A stretch of DNA of 64,000 nucleotides from Panorpa germanica. Taxonomy: Eukaryota > Arthropoda > Insecta > Mecoptera > Panorpidae. The DNA is taken from assembly GCA_963678705.1 (NCBI GenBank), contig OY783215.1, positions 806,001-870,000 on the forward strand, given 5' to 3'. This document shows, piece after piece, positions 26,476 to 37,829 of the stretch; position 1 is the stretch's first letter, and every line of letters starts with the position of its first letter. The notes beneath the pieces are model-generated. The model saw nothing but the letters and a program-made list of their open reading frames with translations, did not search any database and was not told the origin of the DNA. The position numbers and the translations under genes were made by a program.

Positions 26476-28749
26476 TGGTATTTCTTTTTTAAACTAAGCC
26501 ATTAAAAATGAATTTTACAATTATAATTTACAAAATATTCCAAATAATATCGGTTTTTCAGTATAGAAAATAATTTATTTGAATAATTAGTAAATATTTG
26601 ACCACAGGTAATTTCTATGATACTATAATACTTCTTTCTGGCCGGACAGAAATGCAAAGAACAAAAATTTTAAATGTTAATTATTGTACTTGATAAACAA
26701 TATTTTGTTCAATAATGAAGTAATAAATTGCTACATTACCATAAATATTAGAAATTATATATATAAAGAAAATTGACAATGTTGGCCGCACAACGCCTGT
26801 ACCATGATCTCACACTGAAAAGGACCAATGAAATCTGAATAATAAGAATAATAATTAATAACTATAAAGATTACTAACATAAACTTAATTCTTATTAAGA
26901 GCATAAACTTAAGCGCCTGATCGGAATGCTACTACTAATACATAGAAAATTAATTACTCGTTAATAACTCTAAAGTAAACTGTTGCAAATTAATCAAAAT
27001 TAAGATTTATTATAGTGCGTTTTCTATTAAAAAATATTATCGTTGTCTTAAATTTTCTGGTCTTGATAGTCAATTTTATTCATACATAGTTTAATTTCAT
27101 AGACTTTTAACAATTGCAAATATATAATCATAATCATGCAACAACGTTCAACATGAATATATAAAACATCAGGCCTTGCTGTATACGAATATTTTACGAG
27201 TATAATAGGTAAGGTAATCTAAGTCATTGAAACCTACTAAACATTATTAAAAGTGAAAGTAAAAAAATACGCAGGTATGGTATTAAAAATACCTCATTCT
27301 TTACTTAATATGAAATATTACATAATTTAAAGCCGACGTTTATGCAGGTAACGTATATATTAAGTAAATTTCATTGTAACTATCAAGCAGTCAATAAAAT
27401 GAATCTAGTTGAGGTGAAACATTACTGCATGGTTTTATAGTTAGATGTAGATGGTGTACTAAAATGACTAAAGATCTACCATAGGACCTCAAATATCCAA
27501 TTATTTTCAAAAAGACGCAACCCTTTTATTATTAAATGCATCAAAAGTTATAAAAATAAGTTGTCCATGATGTCGTGTCCGATTCACACCTTCTTCCTTC
27601 TATGAACTGCTATCTCTTTAACATAACAGAGTGATACAAGTGTCCATGATATTTAGCAACACAAACAGTTTTGATATTATAAATGGTGTGAACAAAGACA
27701 AATAAAATTGAATATTATTAGTCTATATTTGCCCCACGACACACAAAAATTCTAATATTTTTTCTGTCAGCGAACACGTTAAAAGATTATGTAGTGTCTC
27801 CGGCAATCAACTGAACCCAACATAGAAGTGCATAACTTTTTAATGAAGTTTCATAATATCAAATAAAAAACTGGCGATTGAATTGACTAGCACAAACTAT
27901 AACCGCGAATGGTCATAACAAACACAAAGCTACATCACAGCTCCAGCCGCGGTGGTAGGGCGCATATTTGTGTGGTACACCAGAAGGTGTGCGGGTTGCA
28001 AGTTACCTCGGGCTCAGAACCAGTTTCAAGAATATTTTACATACAGAACATAGAAGAACTTCACAACTCACAGCCAGTTGTTACTTCGAAGTTTCGTATT
28101 TCGTAAACATAAAACATATTCTCATTGTCTTTACATTTATCTGGTTTAGTTGTGTGTCTAGTGTGTTACAGTGTGTTATGTTCATACATCTGTTTATTAC
28201 TATACAAATAAAATATTGTGAGTTTTTCGTTTACCTGCTTTATGTATTCATTTATTTTTAATTAATGTCTTCAAAATTGATGGTTATTATTTTATAATAA
28301 AAGTTTGGTTGGAATATGATCATGTGACTTAATAAAATTAAAAGTTATTTATGCAATATTTGCAGTTATGTGATATGATTTATAGGATGGGAGTTATATA
28401 ATTTTATTATTTATGAATTACGCAAAGTTATTTTATAGGTGTATACATATATTATGACGAGTTATTGTTTTAATTTTATTTATAATGATTAGTTATGTGA
28501 GTTTCAAACTTTATTTTCTATTGTTTTGACATAATACGTATTTATTACAACACAAACGAAGTTAATATTGAAGAAAACATAGTGTTTCTTTTGAAAAATT
28601 TGATACCAGTACTTAATCCATGATACTTTGCGAATGCTTTTGTAATTTTGGTTTCATTTCCTGCTCTAGCTAGAGCATTTACATTTATACTTTATGTCCA
28701 ATAAGGAAAAATCTTGGCATATCCGTTGGATGTGATACTGAATAGCAAA

Positions 28750-28915
28750 CGCCTAAAACCTAGACCAACATGCATATTCGGGTATGAATTCGCAAGGTTG
28801 TAATCATAGTTCGTGTTCATAGGACAAACATTCACGCATCCTTACATAAACGTTTTCGTTCTAGTAGCGAGAAATAATCACATCAAATCGTAAGAATCTG
28901 ACAATCGGCAAAGAT
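28750..28915. repeat. Dispersed repeat, copy 2 of a diverged pair
   Basis: Partner of 26325-26475, sharing GGTATGAATTCG, CATAGTTCGTGTTCA and GACAATCGGCAAAGA in order. The borders are approximate. Confidence 0.55.
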
Positions 28916-29364
28916 AACGAATAAGCGTACACGCATGTGTGAAAATGGGGGTTAACTTGACGTTAACTATGCTACAACACTCGTACAGACTAGCAGGGTG
29001 TATTACAGTTTTTCGCATAAATACACTACTGCAGGGAAAAAGTCTGTAGTTCATATACATTCGTATTCATAATATGGTTCCGACGTACATAGATCAAAGT
29101 ATCGTCTTGTGTTCTACACTTAGTCACATATTTCCTAACTTTCTGAGATAGATGTAACTTTGCACAAAACGACTGCGTCCTCTTTGTGTTTATGATATTG
29201 TGGACAGTGGATCGTTGAGAGTGGAAAATAATATAGATATCACGCAGATGCATCGTATGGCAGATACACATAATGTTCATTCTATTTCAATATATTTGAG
29301 GAATTTTCTATCAAAAATTTGATTGCACCAGTTTGAATTATGCAAATTTACTTCTAGTTTCAAA

Positions 29365-29575
29365 CAGTGGCGTACCAAGATTGATAATGGTCTCGGACGT
29401 TACTCAATATAGGGGCTATCATAAATATCTAGCCATCTGTTACCTTCTTTTTAGATCTAACACAAAATCAATTGTATATAGCCATAATTGCTTCGAGTTT
29501 TTGGATGCCAATGTTATAGGCTTAGGCCATCCCCTCTTCTTACGCAAAGTTTTTAATCTTGGAGTGTAGCCAACC
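29365..29575. mobile_element. Possible remnant of a CAGTGGCG-ended hAT-like element
   Basis: Begins with CAGTGGCGTACCAAGATT, which matches the terminal CAGTGGCG of the element at 31650-32102. Only one end is visible. A 78-codon open frame spans 29333-29569 but shows no transposase similarity I can name. Confidence 0.35.
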
Positions 29576-29674
29576 TGATGAATAATAATCTAATAATCGT
29601 GGACTTACCCAAAACTTTGGGTTTGGGCTTTCTTGCCTGTTGAAATCTCTCTTGAAGTGGTCTACTCTCATGTT

Positions 29675-29726
29675 GTCTCTCATGTTATAGGTCTCACGTT
29701 GTCTCTCATGTTATAGGTCTCATGTT
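29675..29726. repeat. Two tandem copies of a 26-bp repeat
   Basis: The unit GTCTCTCATGTTATAGGTCT followed by CA(C/T)GTT occurs twice head-to-tail, with only one mismatch. Confidence 0.85.
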
Positions 29727-30414
29727 GACAAAACCAATAATTCTTATTTGCTAATGGCTTCTCTGATATTATTACTATTTAACCCATTTTACTGTTACAG
29801 TTCGATCTTTCGAATAGTTATAAATCGCACTTTCCAGAAAAGGTGTGTTTACCTATTTTCTATGTAATTTGTGTAATGTAATGTTAAAAATAATAGAAAC
29901 ATAGAAAAAAAATTGTTGCTATTTTTAATATTTACATGAAAATTTTTATCCAAAAAATATAATAGATGAAAATGCGAAATAGATTGTTTTTCAATGAAAG
30001 GAAAATTATTTAAAATCTCTTTCCTATTGTTTGAAATATTCATAGTATTGTATACACATAGTATTTATGAGAATAGTATTTTTAAACACCAGGTTTCTGA
30101 TTCATACATATTACGTCGTTTTCTGAAAACAGTCTGTATCTACTTGGTAATCACGGGTGATTGAAATTTTGCATTCTTGAATCAATACAGCACGAATCAA
30201 TATGCAGTACAGTTCTACAGAATTCAGGAAGACTTCTACTTACCTTAAGCTAGTTGTCATGTCAGTTGTTTTTTTCTTCATTTGTAATCGATATCGTCAT
30301 TTAATTATCTTTGAAAATTTGAAGTGGAATGACCGGTTTTGAATTCGAGATATATTTAATCAATTATTCGTAGTTTTTACAATGGGAGTGAATGACAGGC
30401 AAACACTTTATTAT

Positions 30415-30904
30415 AATGGGCTTGTGTCCTATGTCTTAATTTCTATAAAACTGTACTAGAAACAGAGCGTAAAAGAGATTGCATATTTAAGATAGAACTC
30501 TGGCAAGTTTACAGGTTACCAACATTACAGCTCATAAATCTCTGCTATATGTATTTATATATCAAAATATCAAATATTATTTACAGCTATTTAAGGAACA
30601 ATAAAATTCCAATATTATTATTCTTTGACTTGACTTCATTATTTCGACTACCAACGGCTACAAAACATTACCACCGCACTGACCTACTCAATAAATAATT
30701 GACGTTAAAATACATTTTACGTCATACAAATATGGATGACCATTTCTTGCGCTAAAACTACAATTCAAATTTTTAATTGCTGTATCTCCGTCAACATTTA
30801 GATATTTATTAAAATAGACACGCAATTAAAATAGACATTTGTTAACATCAATTTCAATCAACAATTGAAAAATCGTCCACTAAAAATGAGGACACAAGCC
30901 CATT
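30415..30904. mobile_element. MITE, GGGCTTGTGTCC family, full copy 1
   Basis: A 490-bp segment bounded by a perfect 16-bp terminal inverted repeat, AATGGGCTTGTGTCCT on the left and its complement on the right. No open frame of note, so non-autonomous. Internal sequence matches copy 3 in opposite orientation over most of its length, including GTCAAAGAATAATAA-type and TGAGTAGGTCAGTG-type segments. No clean target-site duplication was identified. Confidence 0.85.
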
Positions 30905-31014
30905 TGTAAATAAATGAACGTGTTTGTATTTACGAAGTATTTAATATAAGGTTACATGTGTATAATGAATTTAATTTTCAGAATTCGATAAAAGATTTGT
31001 TTACTTAAATATAA

Positions 31015-31226
31015 GTCGTTATTTCATAAATATGGCCGATATCATATGTTACGTCATAAATATGCTCGACATCTATAGCGCTAAAACAACAATTCGAATT
31101 TTTAACAGCTGTATCTTCGTTAACATTTAGATATTTATTAAAATAAAAACGCCAATATAAATTTATTAAGATCAATTTCAATGTACAATAGAAAAATCGA
31201 CCCCTATGGAAGGAGTACACAAGCCC
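31015..31226. mobile_element. MITE, same family, truncated copy 2
   Basis: Matches the right half of copy 1: the AACATTTAGATATTTATTAAAA core, a GATCAATTTCAAT-like stretch and the terminal ACACAAGCCC. The left end is missing. Confidence 0.75.
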
Positions 31227-31649
31227 TTTAATGTAATAGATATCCATGTTTTGTATTTAGCGGATAAGTTCAATACTTTACCACTAGAGAGTACTCTGAA
31301 AAGTATACTTACGAAGAATTACTTTTGATTTTAATGAATCACTTTACATTGGCAATTTACAAGAGAAAACAGAATGAGCACAAAGTAAACATTATCCACA
31401 TTAGATTTTCGATCGTCAATCTGCAGCCTTGTGTGACGACAGACGACGCGTTTAATCGATGGACAAAACAATAATCATTGATACGGATGATGTGTGTTTC
31501 TGGTTGCGATTGGATCACTACTATTTATATCTACATAATAGTAGCGTTATTGATACGCAGTACTTGGGCCTGTCAAGCAAGGTTATGTGCTCAAATTATC
31601 ACACATATAAAGAATATATGTACTCGTATATATAAAGCGCACATATATA

Positions 31650-32102
31650 CAGTGGCGCATTTAGGTTGATTGAAGCTACAGGTACAGAAAATTTTGCACT
31701 TTTACCTTTGCTGACATTTTTTCTTCCAGTTCCTAAGAAAAGTGTTTGAATTGATATTGTGTTGCTTGAGTTAAGCGTATAGCGTTGAGTCTACAAATGC
31801 ATTATAGTTTTGAATATATAACACTTCTCCTCATTAAAACTTTTAGTCCAGAAACATTTTTTACATAAATTAAAATAATTAGAATATAATGATTTATAAA
31901 TTGGTATAGTATGCTTCGTTTTCGGTTGTTCTTCATAGTTTTTCAAAATTGAAATGAATGTTGTCCTTTCTTGGTGCGTACATCTTTCGTAAACCTGATT
32001 GTCAAGTTGCACATAATAGAAATTGCACCAAAAAAACCTAGTGTCATTACAAGAAATGTAGTTGGGGTTGCGGGGCATTAGGCGTGAACTTATACGCCAC
32101 TG
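31650..32102. mobile_element. Non-autonomous hAT-like element, about 453 bp
   Basis: Starts CAGTGGCGCATTTAGG and ends in the complement of CAGTGGCGTATAAG, so the first eight terminal bases form a perfect inverted repeat with the CAGNG start typical of hAT elements. Both sides are flanked by TATATA-type sequence, compatible with a target duplication but not decisive. A 110-codon minus frame inside has no recognised similarity. Confidence 0.6.
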
Positions 32103-32614
32103 TATATACAGGCAAAAATGCAAGTAACTGTGTTTAATAGATATTTATTAAAAATAATTAAAACCTATTATTGTAATCTTGCAAATAAATATTTATAATT
32201 ATTATCAGTGATTAATCGTATCATTTAGTTATCTATATTTAACTTACTGTTATTAATTTGTATACAACCACCTAATGATGATACTTTCTAATGATGGTTG
32301 TTATTTATAAATGTAGTCAATATAAATTGAATTGAATATTTTCTAAATGACATTAAACTTTGCAGTTATTATACCATCCCATTGTCATTTGTTTGTAAAT
32401 AGTAAAAAGTTAAAATACAAACATGAAAAGCAGTATTTATTATGTAGAACTTAAGTAACATTTATGTAATAGATACCATTGTGGTTAGAATCAAGTTACA
32501 TATAAGTAAATGCGTTTAGCATTTGCTTATACTGAGCTGTTTTAAAGTTGGTAAATTTTCTAACCGGTTTTAAATGTAATAATTTTGTCGTACCTTATAA
32601 TGTACAAGTTACAA

Positions 32615-33224
32615 TGGGACATTGATGTTAATAAATGTGTATTGGCGTGTCTTTTTATTAAATATCTAAATATTGACGGAGATATAGCAAATAAAAGTTT
32701 GAATTGTAGTTTTAGCGCTAGAAATGGTCGGCCATATTTGTATGACGTGAAATGCATTTTAACGTCAGTTATTTGTTGAGTAGGTCAGTGCTATGGTAAT
32801 GTTCTGTAGCTGTTGGTAGTCGAAATAATCAAGTCAAGTCAAAGAATAATAAGTTTTTATTTTATTTAACCCTGCTAAGGCGGACATAATATTGAAATTT
32901 GATTGTTCCTTGAAATAGCTGTAAATAATATTTGATATTTTGATTTATAAATACAAGAGAGAGATTTTTAGAGATTTATGAGCTGTAAGGTTGGTAACCT
33001 TACACAAGGATTGTGATGTCACATGCACTTGGAATGTGTACAACGTTGAATCCCTTTAATAATTAAAGAGACAAAATGACTTTTCAATTGTTAATATCTC
33101 TTAACATATAAGGAGCTATTAAAAAATACATTTTAACAATTGAACATTTGAAATTCTAGTAACCCACTTTAACAATATATAGTACACTTTTATAGAAATT
33201 AAGACATAGGACACAAGCCCATTC
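32615..33224. mobile_element. MITE, same GGGCTTGTGTCC family, copy 3 in inverse orientation
   Basis: Reads as the reverse complement of copy 1 from about 32620 on, and ends AGGACACAAGCCC at 33224. It contains extra internal sequence relative to copy 1, around 33000-33190, part of which is shared with copy 4 (CAATTAAAG, TTAATATCTC, CCCACTTTA). The left terminus is missing or decayed. Confidence 0.8.
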
Positions 33225-33542
33225 AAAATGAACAAATATGAAATTTGACATCAGCATTTACGGTTATGTTAAAGTACGAGTATACTATTGGAATGAAATA
33301 ATTATTAAAATGAAATCTATTGCTAATTAACAATTCTATTTTTAATAAAGGCTTACCACAGTTAACTAATTAAAAGTGAAACCTTGGTATTTCACTTGGT
33401 TAAACTACAGTTATGTTAGATTAGAAGAAAAGTTAGAGCTGTGATACAAAAGTAGGTTTATAATAAACCTCAGTTAACATATTCAATAACTAAAACATTC
33501 CTCTTTATATTTAAGGTGAACCCAGTATAAATTAACCGCGCG
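33225..33542. promoter_or_regulatory. Region directly upstream of the arrestin-domain gene
   Basis: AT-rich 318 bp before the ATG, ending in a GC-rich CCGCGCG right at the start codon. An acceptor or a transcription start may lie here; neither could be fixed. Confidence 0.35.
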
Positions 33543-36500
33543 ATGCCGCGCAAATTGATCAAATTCCTGGTGTTGTTTGACAACAGTTCGCTGTTATATT
33601 TCCCAGGACAATTCTTATCAGGACGAGTTCTTCTGGAATTACAGGAAGATATACCAACGTTAGGTAAGTGATAATTCTTTTTCCTTTTACTTAACGTAAC
33701 TTAGAAAATAAAGACCGCAAGTTTTGGCGGTGATCTATTGTCATTTAGAATACATACATTAATTTAATGTTTTGATAAGAAGTATTTGGTATCTTCCAAC
33801 ATAATTTGCTAATAGAAATAATTAAACTTAAAATTTCAAAATAAATGGGCTTGTGTGTTCATTTTTTAGGGATCGATTTTTAAATTGTTGATTCAAATTG
33901 ATGTTAATAAATGTATATCGGCGTTCTAATATTATTAAATATCTAAATTACGCTCTGTTGTATAAAAGAGATAGCAACTTAGCGGACGTGATATCACATT
34001 TCTTGGAATGTTCTATACCATTGAACTCCTTTAACAATTAAAGGGAAAGAAATGACTATTTTAATTGTTAATATCTCCTAAAAATAAGAAATTAATAAAA
34101 AGCAACTGGACATTTGAGCTGGTAGCCCACTTTATCAACTCATTTTTTAGGAAATGAATTTTTAGGAAAAATTTTGTAGAAAATTATTGGTGTGTTTCTC
34201 GGGTAAATTATTATTCGTTTCATTATTATTCAGTTCAATAAAAAAAGTAATAATATAATATTGCATAATAGTAAATGGGTCATAAGAAAACTTTATTTTT
34301 AGTTTGTCCAAACGGTTTAGTGTTGGAAAAGGTTGGACACAACTGATTTAAATAATATGGACTACTGTAAAATAAAATTATTTTAGTTTTAAAATGTGAA
34401 GTTTCTCTTTACGTTTAATATGCGGGATACATTAGAAATATTTAGTTGTTGTAAAATATGTTAATTATAATTGTTATCTTGTGCTAATTCATTTCGTTAG
34501 CGGTTTCTCAGTCAACGCACTGCTAGATATATATATCACTAGTTCAAAACTGAATGACTCATATATTTAGAAATATAATTTTCGTTGGTATTTTATTATT
34601 TATTGTTTTCATTATCTTTTCTATTCTTTCAAACCGGTAAAATAACAAGTTATTTTGGTGAACTGGCACTGATAAGTGAAGCCCCAGTCCAGAAATGAAT
34701 TCCTGACAATTGTCAGAATTTTTTCATAAGAATATTCTTTCACGTTGCAACATCATACAATCAAATGAAGATATAGTTGTCTCTTTTACATTTGAAAATA
34801 TTTACTATAGTATAGATAAAATTCCACACTCATTTCACCATAATATCATTGAAAAAGAAACAAGATACATTTGTCTCTGTTACACTTTAATGGTTTATTT
34901 GCAACTTTGTTCAATACTTGTACGGTAGTGAGGGCAGATGAAATGAGTTTGACATTTGTTGTTCTTATCACTGACATTTCCCTTGAACGAGTGAAATCAA
35001 ATTGAATTGTTTCACGACAAAAAAATCATACGCATCTTTAATATGATGTCAAAGTGACTCCAAAATGATTACTGTATGCATTCCAACAATATTCAACAAG
35101 TTTATCTGCCTTATAATTTTGTTTGATTGCATTTATGTGTTATTTGCATATTGAATCAGGTAGAGGGTACACTTTTACATATAATTGGATACTTAACTCA
35201 AATTTCGATATATTACAATACAATTTTGAAGAATCTTTGACAAATGAGTTCACAAGCTTTAATGAGCTGTGAACAATTGTCAAGAGGTTGCACAGACCTG
35301 CTATATAAGATAACTGTGTTCCATGTTTTTAAATATGTTACATATAAATAAAAACATAATACATTAACTAACTTTACGTTTTTGGACATTCCCTTATTTT
35401 GATGCTTTTAGTTTATATTTAGTAAATATTATAATTTATTTCAAGAATTATGTTTTGTTTTACTTTGGTTTTGTTTTGGTCTGTTACCGTTACTTTTGGA
35501 CTTAAAGGTCACTGAAACTCCTCCGCACCGATCCTATTCATCACTATCCAGTATCCAGTATCCAGTATCCAGTAGGGCCGAGCCCCGGGCTGCTGGACCC
35601 GTTATAACAAATAGCTTGGGGCAGATCGAGGTTCTGTAATTGTTCATTAATCAGTTTTGATCAATAAATATGATAATACTAGAACTCACGCACTCTGCAC
35701 TCCGCAGTGTCCCAATACGGCAATTCTTCATAGGGTACTCTTTTTAAAAAAACATAATTTTTCATCCACTTCAAACACAAATATTGATTAGACCTATTAT
35801 TTTACTCTATCATTTAAGATAAATTTATTACTAAAGTAATGTTAGAATGACAAAAATATTTGTTAATGTTATTTTAAGGGTTGCATTTTCACGTCGTTGG
35901 AGAAGGAGTTGTCAAACTACGTTCAGCTAGAGATGAACGCACTCACGACAGGGAGAACTACATCGACTTCCGGATGAGATTATTAGGAGAACCAGGTTTG
36001 TACCCGCTAAACACATAACGTGTTTATTATCTTATTATACACGTAACGGTATAACTGGCAGGTTTGACTATGCGGATTGTCTTTAAAGGTAAACCGGAGT
36101 ATTCACGGTTTCATAACTACGCGCTCCGGTTTACCTGTAAAGATTATCTGTTCAGGCGGAACTCTCAGATAAACCGTAACGGTCTAAATGTCCAGCATTA
36201 TTCCGGGAAATCGGTCGTTACAAATAGAACAGCAGTGCATTTTGGGTACGCAGCAACGGTAAAGCACTCTAAAAGACGGTATTTAAATTAGTACGTGGAG
36301 TACTAATTAGTACCTCATCCGCCATCTTAAAAATAAGAGTAATCTAATAAAAAGGATAAAGAAACTACAAAATCAGGTAGCATATATTAATTATTGTTTG
36401 TTCCAGGTCAAGGGCCTTCTTTATTATCTCCAGGAATTCATAGTTTCCCGTTTAAACTTGGACTTCCGCTAGGTCTGCCTTCCACATTTCTCGGTAAACA

Positions 36501-37829
36501 CGGCTGGGTACAATACTACTGCAAAGCCGCGTTAAGAGAACCCAATGGAGTTACTCACAAGAATCAACAGGTGTTCATCGTTATGAACCCAATAGATCTG
36601 AATCTAGAACCTCCAATATTAGCTGTGTGTACGACATAAACATATATAAATTAAATTCATATTTTAAAAACATATGAATAACAATTTCCTAAAACTTTCC
36701 AGCAAGCTTTTCATTGTGAAGTGGAACATCGTCTAGGTGTTGCTTGTGTTGGATCAGGCGCTGTGGAGTGCCGTGTTTCCTTGGACCGAGGAGGCTATGT
36801 GCCAGGTGAAAGCATCATCGTGAGCGCAACTGTACGGAATAATAGCAGAGTCACAGTCAAAAGCACCCGAGCCGCTCTCACAGAGGTCAGTTCCTAGATT
36901 CATAAAATAAATTCATTAGGATAATGATAGAACATCTTAAATGCGAATATCGGTTTCCCTCTCAATAAATAAAATAAAATATTCCTTTCTCTTTTTAACA
37001 GATTGATGTGTATTCCTATTTGATTTATGGACCAGAGCTATATTTTCTCGGATTGGTTATTCTTTTCTGTAATTGTTTATATGTAATATATAATCATAAT
37101 CTTATTAGGCGGCGCTATGTTTCATGAGGCCTCACCACAATAAAAATTGTCAAAATGAACAATAATTCTCTCTCTCGCTCTCTATGCTCTAGAACGAACA
37201 GATTTATAATCGTTAAATATTTATAATATAGGAAATAGCAGTACGTATTCTAATTTATAAAATGTATAAAACCTTGTTGTTTCTTTTTGGCAGACAATAC
37301 AATATATGGCTCGTGGTAAAGTAGTCCAAGTTGAAAGGAGAGAATTAGCTGCTATCTCTCGTGGAAAAATTAGACCTGGTGAATCAGATGAATGGGCAGA
37401 TGAGCAGCTTTACGTTCCTCCCTTACCGCCTACAAACTTACGTGGATGCCATTTGATAAAAATACAATATGATGTTTATGTAAGTTATGTTTTTGTACTG
37501 ATAAATCTGCCAAGCACCTTCAGTGTTATTAGGGTCACGTTAAATTTGTTGCAGGCGCTTCATTAAATTATACTAAAGTTATTTGGGTTTAATAAAGTAA
37601 TATTTAATTAATGTATTTAAAGTGTTTTAACAAATAATTTCTTTATTTTTTCTAGTTTATAATAGAACCGAAGAATCTAGAAAAGCCGGTAAAACTTCAA
37701 CTGCCAATTATGTTGGCAACATATCCCCTCAGAAATTTGGATGACAGTGGCGGTTTGAAACCGGAAACGCATTATCCATCAACATTACCGATATTCAGGC
37801 CTTGGTTAAATGATAAACATATGGAATAA
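33543..37829 (+). CDS. Arrestin domain-containing protein (alpha-arrestin)
   Basis: Predicted adaptor of the alpha-arrestin (ARRDC) type. In known members such proteins link cargo membrane proteins to ubiquitin ligases for endocytosis and sorting. Six exons, 33543-33663, 35879-35995, 36407-36624, 36703-36885, 37294-37479 and 37656-37829, join in phase to 332 residues. Arrestin-N features: IKFLVLFDNSSLLYFPGQ, FLSGRVLLEL, and GKHGWVQYYCKAALREP, typical of ARRDC proteins. Arrestin-C features: VSLDRGGYVPGESIIVSATV with RNNSRVTVKSTRAAL, then PPLPPTNLRGCHLIKIQYDVY. No PPxY motif is seen in the short tail (LPIFRPWLNDKHME), unlike ARRDC1-4, so NEDD4-type ligase binding is not evident. Introns 1 and 2 contain MITE sequence and a strong hairpin. 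Confidence 0.92.
33844..34140. mobile_element. MITE, same family, copy 4 in intron 1 of the arrestin gene
   Basis: Starts AATGGGCTTGTGTGTTC and follows copies 1 and 3 (GTTGATT.AAATTGATGTTAA, CAATTAAAGGGA, GTTAATATCTCCTA). The right terminus is absent. It is on the same strand sense as copy 3. Confidence 0.75.
35545..35572. repeat. Four tandem copies of a TATCCAG heptamer
   Basis: TATCCAG is repeated four times without change, in arrestin intron 1, followed by an unusually GC-rich patch (GGGCCGAGCCCCGGGC). Confidence 0.9.
36079..36144. repeat. Strong hairpin in arrestin intron 2
   Basis: A 21-bp arm with CTTTAAAGGTAAACCGGAG at 36079-36099 pairs with CTCCGGTTTACCTGTAAAG at 36124-36144, with two mismatches and a 24-nt loop. 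The surrounding 250 bp is GC-richer than its intron. It may be a fragment of an inverted-repeat element or a structured RNA. Confidence 0.7.

Larger units (their letters stand above)
24800..30414. other. Long non-coding stretch with dispersed repeats
   Basis: About 5.6 kb with no coding exon I can support. It contains a GC-richer segment at 25378-25640, another at 27940-28090 that could be a 5' UTR exon of the downstream arrestin gene, and copies of dispersed repeats listed separately. Confidence 0.5.
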
